Program-made: the position numbers and the translations under genes
Notes under the pieces: model-generated
Databases searched by the model: none
What the model was told of the DNA's origin: nothing
Seen by the model: only the letters and a program-made list of their open reading frames with translations
Part shown: positions 59,390 through 64,000 of the stretch, one piece after another
Layout: every line of letters begins with the position of its first letter
How positions within the stretch are numbered: position 1 is the stretch's first letter
Origin: Globodera rostochiensis
Taxonomy: Eukaryota; Nematoda; Chromadorea; Rhabditida; Heteroderidae
Assembly: GCA_018350325.1 (NCBI GenBank)
Contig: JAEVLN010000009.1
Coordinates: forward strand, 136,385-200,384
Length of the DNA: 64,000 nucleotides
Direction: 5' to 3'

Positions 59390-60704
59390 ATGGCCATTGA
59401 AAAGTGTTCGATTGTGATCACTTTGTGCATTTTAACGCTATTCCAATTCTGTTTTTATTACACCAAAATTATGGAATTGTCCGCGACCAGTCGCCAATTG
59501 GAGGCCGAAATATTTTCGATGCGGCGGAAAAGGGAGGCGCTGCGGGGCGAAATTGACCATTTAATTAGCGGAAGTTCGGAGAGTGGGGGGGAAAGCGCCG
59601 GGGGGAGGAGGTGAGAGGAATAGCTAATTGCATAATTATAGCCTAATTAATTGCCCCAGGGATAAGAAGCCAAATTTGCTTTCATCGTCTCCGAAGGCGC
59701 CGATTTTCTTCATCACTCCGACCTCCCGCCGAATTGCCCAGAAGGCGGACCTGACCAGACTTGGCCAAAATTTGGTGCCGGTCGGCAATCTTTTCTGGGT
59801 CATTGTCGAGGTTGGAATTTAAATGTTGGCGATTCTTTTTTTGTTGGCAAAACGTCACAAATCGAAGGACTCCGATCGGCCGTCACCGTTTATTGACGAA
59901 CTAATGGACCGCCTCGGCATTCCCGGCGTACATTTGGCGGCGACAACGCCTCCCGAATGGAAAAACAAATTTCCGAAAGGCGTCCAACAACGAAATGCGG
60001 CACTTAACTGGCTGAGGTAATTAGACCAAACTCATTAGGGCAGTCCCTTTAACTTTTATAATTAAGGGAAAATATGGCACAACAAAAAAGGGGCGTCGTT
60101 TACTTCGGAGATGACGATAAGTGAGAATTGAACATTTGGTCATATTTTTAATATTCTTTTTCGTGTGTACGATTGGCGTATTTTTGATGAAATGCGTGCC
60201 GTTCAACAAATTGGCATTTGGCCGGTGGGCATAGTGGACGAAATGATCGCTGAGTATCCGCTGATTGGAAGCAATTGTACCGTGAAAAGCATCCATCTCA
60301 AAAATGTTTTAAATGTTTTACAGCAAAAGTTTTGGGTTTTAACTCCAAATGGAAGCGCCAACGACCGTTCCCCGTCGACATGGCCAGCTTCGCCGTGAAC
60401 ATTTCGCGAATTCTGACGCACGCCGACGGCGGATTCAGTTACCGCACCCCGAGGGGTTATTTGGTAAAATTGGCATTTTTTAATTAAATTCAAAAGCCAA
60501 TAATGTGCCCTTCTTTTTAAGGAATCAAATTTTCTGATCTCACTGAATGTTACGCTGAATGAATTTGAACCGAAGGCCGACAATTGCACAAAGGTTTATG
60601 TTTGGCACACGAGGACGGAGAAAACGGCACTGCTTGAGGAGGAATCGGCCAAGTTCACCTCCAGGCAAAAACTCGACCCCGTCGAGAAAGATGCCATTTT
60701 CTGA
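59390..60704 (+). CDS. Beta-1,3-glucuronosyltransferase (GT43, B3GAT/GlcAT-I type)
   Basis: Golgi type II enzyme that transfers glucuronate from UDP-GlcA, as in completing the GlcA-Gal-Gal-Xyl linker of proteoglycans. ATG at 59390. A short cytosolic tail and membrane anchor (CSIVITLCILTLFQFCFYY) lead to a stem coiled coil (SRQLEAEIFSMRRKREALRG). Catalytic blocks: APIFFITPTSRRIAQKADLT, LGQNLVPVGNLFWVIVE joined to DSDRPSPF, KGVQQRNAALNWLR, GVVYFGDDDN (DDD metal and nucleotide motif), IFDEMRAVQQIGIWPVGIV, RPFPVDMASFAVNI, TPRGYLESNFL and KVYVWHTRTEK near the end. Stop at 60702-60704. About seven exons, consistent in phase. The closest roles are sqv-8 or the related glct genes of C. elegans; the sequence alone does not separate them. 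Confidence 0.94.
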
Positions 60705-61119
60705 GGGAAAATTGTTAATTGTTTTGTTAATCGATTTGTTATTGTTGTGCCTTTTTCAAATTATGCAAAAATTGTCTGTCCATATTTGTATACTTTTATC
60801 TACTATAAACTATTGTATCTATTAGCCCTTTGATTTTCACCGATTTAGGTCACATTCGCCTCAATAAAAGTTGTTGATTGTTTAATCATTATCTTTTACT
60901 GTAAATTGAGAAAAAAGAGTTTTGCAAATTAAACAAATAAATAATTTCCTTTAAATTATATGTAAGGTGTTAAATCTCCAATTTTTTAGCACATAAATAC
61001 ATACATATTTCGCCGGTTTTAGCACAAATCCGGGCCCTAGTAATCAGTGCATCAAATAACATATTTTCAGACAATTTTTAGAATTAAAAATATTTCCCAT
61101 ATATTTTGACCAAAAGAGT
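60705..61119. other. AT-rich intergenic spacer after the GT43 gene
   Basis: Probable 3' UTR with AATAAA at about 60863, then AT-rich DNA up to the second hAT-like element. No gene is seen. Confidence 0.5.
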
Positions 61120-61127
61120 CCCCTCCT

Positions 61128-62403
61128 CAGGGAGGCCAGAATGCCCTCATTTGATGGCAAATGCCATAATTTTGGAAATTTGCCATATTTTTTGACATAT
61201 TTCCACACTTGCCATAATTTTGCCATATTTTTGACTTTGGTAAAAATTCTCATTTTTTACGGAAAAATGAAGGATTTTCAGAAAATAGTGCTCCTTGCTT
61301 CTTGCAATTTGAATATTTAATTGCTTTTTGGCGTTCTATTTGTTATTTTTATGCTTTTCTTGCGGAAATTCTTCAAAATTGACAACTTTGTGCTTTTAAT
61401 TTTAAAATCACCTTTGGAGTCAGGGAGCTCAAATTATCTTATTTTTAAGGCAAATGGGTTCTTATGCTGTTTGTCCCCCACAATTTTTTTTTTTGCTAAA
61501 ACTGAAAAAAAGTTTTAAGGGGTAATCAAGGGTGTAGAATCCGATTCTGACATTTATTACGCTCAATGCCGAACCCCAGACCCAAATTCGAACAATTTTC
61601 GAAAAATTCAATTTTTTCAAAATTCGCATTTATTTCACAAAATCGATTCAAATGCACGAAAATCATTATTAAATGAGTGACAACGGAAGTATTCATTGAG
61701 CACGCTCACATGGGTACAAAACACTCACTTGAGACCAAAAATTATGAAACACAACATTATAATTGCCGAACTGTTTACGCCATAAAAACTCTGGCAGTTT
61801 TCGTGCATTTGGATCGATTTTGTGAAATAAATGCGAATTTTGAAAAAATTGAATTTTTCGAAAATTGTTCGAATTTGGGTCTGGGGGTTCGGCATTGAGC
61901 GGAATAAATGTCAGAATTGGATTCTACACCCTTGATTACCCCTTAAAACATTTTTTCAGTGTTTTAGCAACAAAAAAAAAATTTGTGGGGGACAAACAGC
62001 ATAAGAACCGGCAAATGCAATAATTTTGAGAATTTGCCTTATTGTTTGCCATATTTCCACACTTGCCATAATTTGCCATATTTTTGAACTTTGTGAAAAT
62101 TCACATTTTTAAGGGAAAAATGAGAATTCCCGAATAAAGTGTCTTTGATTCGTACAATTTGATGTTTTTGGTTGCAAATCTGTTAACAAATTGAGTCAAA
62201 ATTTTCTTGGCGGCGCCTATCGGCACCGCCGACCCGCCCCCCACCCAACAGTGAAGCAAATTCTCAAAAAAAAAATTGCATTTTTGAAAATTCCTTAAGA
62301 AAATATGCCATAAAAATGCCATATTTTTGACCCCTCGATGCCATAAATGCCATATTTTTAGAGCCCGTTGCCATATTTTCTCGAGGGTGATCTGGCCTCC
62401 CTG
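61128..62403. mobile_element. Non-autonomous hAT-like DNA transposon, 1276 bp
   Basis: Terminal inverted repeats CAGGGAGGCCAGA (left) and its complement TCTGGCCTCCCTG (right) are perfect for 13 bp, with CCCTC/GAGGG pairing further in. They are flanked by an exact 8-bp duplication CCCCTCCT (61120-61127 and 62404-62411). The interior has no transposase. It consists of GCCATATTTTTGAC-type subterminal repeats on both sides of a large inverted repeat (61457-62009) plus a dispersed-repeat segment. Confidence 0.88.
61457..62009. repeat. Large inverted repeat nested inside the second hAT-like element
   Basis: Arms 61457-61662 and 61797-62009 are complementary over more than 200 bp with few mismatches (for example GGTTCTTATGCTGTTTGTCC at the left edge and its complement at the right edge). 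The loop is about 134 bp. The arms contain GGGTGTAGAATCCGATTCTG, a motif also at the edge of the palindrome at 28593. Confidence 0.93.
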
Positions 62404-62411
62404 CCCCTCCT

Positions 62412-64000
62412 CCCCATGGTTTTTCAAAATGTAAACCGGTTCAAAGACCGAAAAACGCATTTCTGCACCCGTCGAGACGAATCGAATGGGCATATAATTT
62501 GTCAGATTTTTTCACGGGCGGTGAACTAAAATATAATCGGTTCATGCCAAACCAACAGCAGATAGTAAAATATTTACGACTTCTTTTATATGTACGAAAG
62601 TGAGACGACTTTTGGGTCGTTTTCGTCAAAGTTCGAATCGGTCAGAACCGGCTGAAAGGTTGGCCCGTTTAAGCCCCAAAATCTCATCTCCGCGCGTTTC
62701 CAATAAATCAGCCGTCGGGTTTGGTTGTTCTCCAAAAGCAGAGGATGGACTTCTAAATGCCAAATCGCTAACGGACTTTTGTGGATTTGCGCACGGAGAA
62801 GCCCCTCGTCTGATTCGGCCTTTAGCGAATTATGTTAAATGGCAATATAATTGTCGTTTCTGCATTCCATTTGTGAACTCCCGGTGAGCAACAAAACAAA
62901 AAGCTCGCCGGAAGAGTTCACAAACAAAGCGAAGAACGAACACCGGTGTGCTGTGTTTGATTTATAGAAAAGATTGGAATATATTGCGAATTGTGTGAAA
63001 GTTTGGCGTCGAGGAATGGACTTCGTCGTGCCAAACCAAACTTTAATTTCGTTCCAATTGGTGCCAGATTCGGTCCACGAGAAGGCCATTCGTCGACAAC
63101 AAATAAAATAGTTTAAGGAATAAGCCGACCACCGATAGATCATCCGATCGCTTTCCACCTCTTCGGCTCGTATATGGACTCCCGGTGAACAACAACAACA
63201 AATGCTTTTTGACCAGTCCACCGAGGAGTTCACACACGAGCCGCAGAGGCCGGAATTCAGCAAGAAATAGAAGAAAAAAGGCAGGGCTCGAGCTTTTTCA
63301 GCAGCTTCTCCGGTAAATCGAATCAGCACATTACGCCCATGTGAATGAGAAAGCGCCTTTCCGATCAACATTCACAATGAGTAATATGCCAATCCGACAA
63401 CGGATTTTTTGTTTTGTTTTTTGTTGTCGCTGCTGTCGCCATGCTGAACATGTGTTCTAGTCATAAATTTTAACAATGACATGACTGAGAACAATGCTCA
63501 GCACGGTAAAGCGCGCTGTTTCGGTGCGGGAGTTAAATTGTGACTATTTTTGGACAAAATAAATAAAATAGAAGCGTGAACACCCACCCGAGTGCGTCTA
63601 CCCGGTCCGTTTACGAGAATTTGCTGAAATGGAAAATTTCGCAAATCGGTACGGGTAGAGCGCACTCCGGATCATTAAATATTTAAGTTTTATTTGATCT
63701 ATTTAATAAAATGGTCGAGGGGAAAGATACCTAATTAAGAGTATGATGAGAACTCTGTGGGATATTTAAAAGTATGCAAATGAATGCGTAATAGGGGAAG
63801 CAGAAGCAATGGTTAGAAATAATCACGAACTTTTGAAGGAAAGATGATTGTGGAGAGTTCTATTTTCTTTTGTTTGGTTTTTGAATGAATGATTTTCGCG
63901 TCTTAGGGGACACCTTTTATAACTGAGAGGGGTCAGAGGACATCCTCACTCACTCTCTCCCAGATTGTGAGGGAGTGGGAGGGGGAGGGGGGGGGGGGGG
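62412..64000. other. Right-end intergenic region
   Basis: No gene is firmly supported. A 178-codon minus-strand open frame (62835-63371) has no recognisable domain. Two similar blocks (about 62877-62930 and 63178-63235) share ACTCCCGGTGARCAACAA and GAGTTCACAMAC. An imperfect hairpin lies at 63591-63670, and the window ends in a G run. Confidence 0.5.
63591..63670. repeat. Imperfect hairpin, about 35-bp arms
   Basis: GAGTGCGTCTACCCGGTCCG on the left pairs with CGGTACGGGTAGAGCGCACTC-type sequence on the right, and the pairing continues through TTTGC/GCAAA-like segments toward the centre. Confidence 0.7.

Noticed and set aside
62835..63371. 178-codon minus-strand open frame
   Set aside because: No recognisable domain, overlaps a repeated block, and has no visible splice or start context; kept only as a finding about the repeats.

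Overview
The window is eukaryotic genomic DNA from a nematode, most likely a tylenchid plant parasite of the cyst-nematode type (inferred). Seen directly: many short GT-AG introns, compact spacing, long poly-C/poly-G runs, and gene families typical of nematodes (NPAX, patched-related PTR, clusters of P450s, ShK-domain secreted proteins, an NHR-25 type receptor). The species assignment rests on style and gene content and was not tested by any search.

Layout, left to right. 1-3622 (+): the 3' part of TOR kinase (let-363 type), entering from outside the window. 4801-6497 (+): a nematode-specific half-paired-domain gene (NPAX). 6957-7444 and 9136-9469 (+): two small secreted proteins, one with a single ShKT domain and one very basic. 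9855-12870 and 17759-20488 (+): two paralogous cytochrome P450s flanking a patched-related protein on the opposite strand (13044-16800). 21092-26421 (+): VPS50/syndetin. 26422-29448 is a repeat-rich gap with a complete non-autonomous hAT-like transposon (28203-29197). 29449-31095 (-): an unassigned 399-residue helical protein with an acidic repeat tail. 32566-35117 (-): UDP-glucuronate decarboxylase (UXS1/sqv-1). It is head-to-head with an HHAT-like membrane O-acyltransferase (35911-38857, +), and a 32-bp minisatellite lies between them. 38858-43220 is low-complexity, C/G-rich DNA. 43221-52286 (+): NHR-25/FTZ-F1, with a 3.95-kb intron full of C/G runs. 53797-57100 (+): atlastin. 59390-60704 (+): a GT43 glucuronosyltransferase (B3GAT/sqv-8 type). 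The right end, 60705-64000, contains a second hAT-like element (61128-62403).

Shared themes. UXS1 (makes UDP-xylose) and the GT43 enzyme (adds glucuronate to the xylose-initiated linker) belong to the same glycosaminoglycan linker pathway. The HHAT-like acyltransferase and the patched-related protein both belong to families linked to hedgehog-related signalling and lipid handling. TOR, VPS50 and atlastin are general growth, trafficking and ER genes. Nothing suggests these genes form an operon.

The most notable non-coding structures are the two hAT-like elements with intact 8-bp target duplications, palindromes inside both that share an edge motif, and P450 introns made of tandem repeats whose unit resembles the intron's own 3' splice site. 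Exon boundaries were read by eye from GT/AG sites, frame and family alignment, so individual exons may be off by a few bases.
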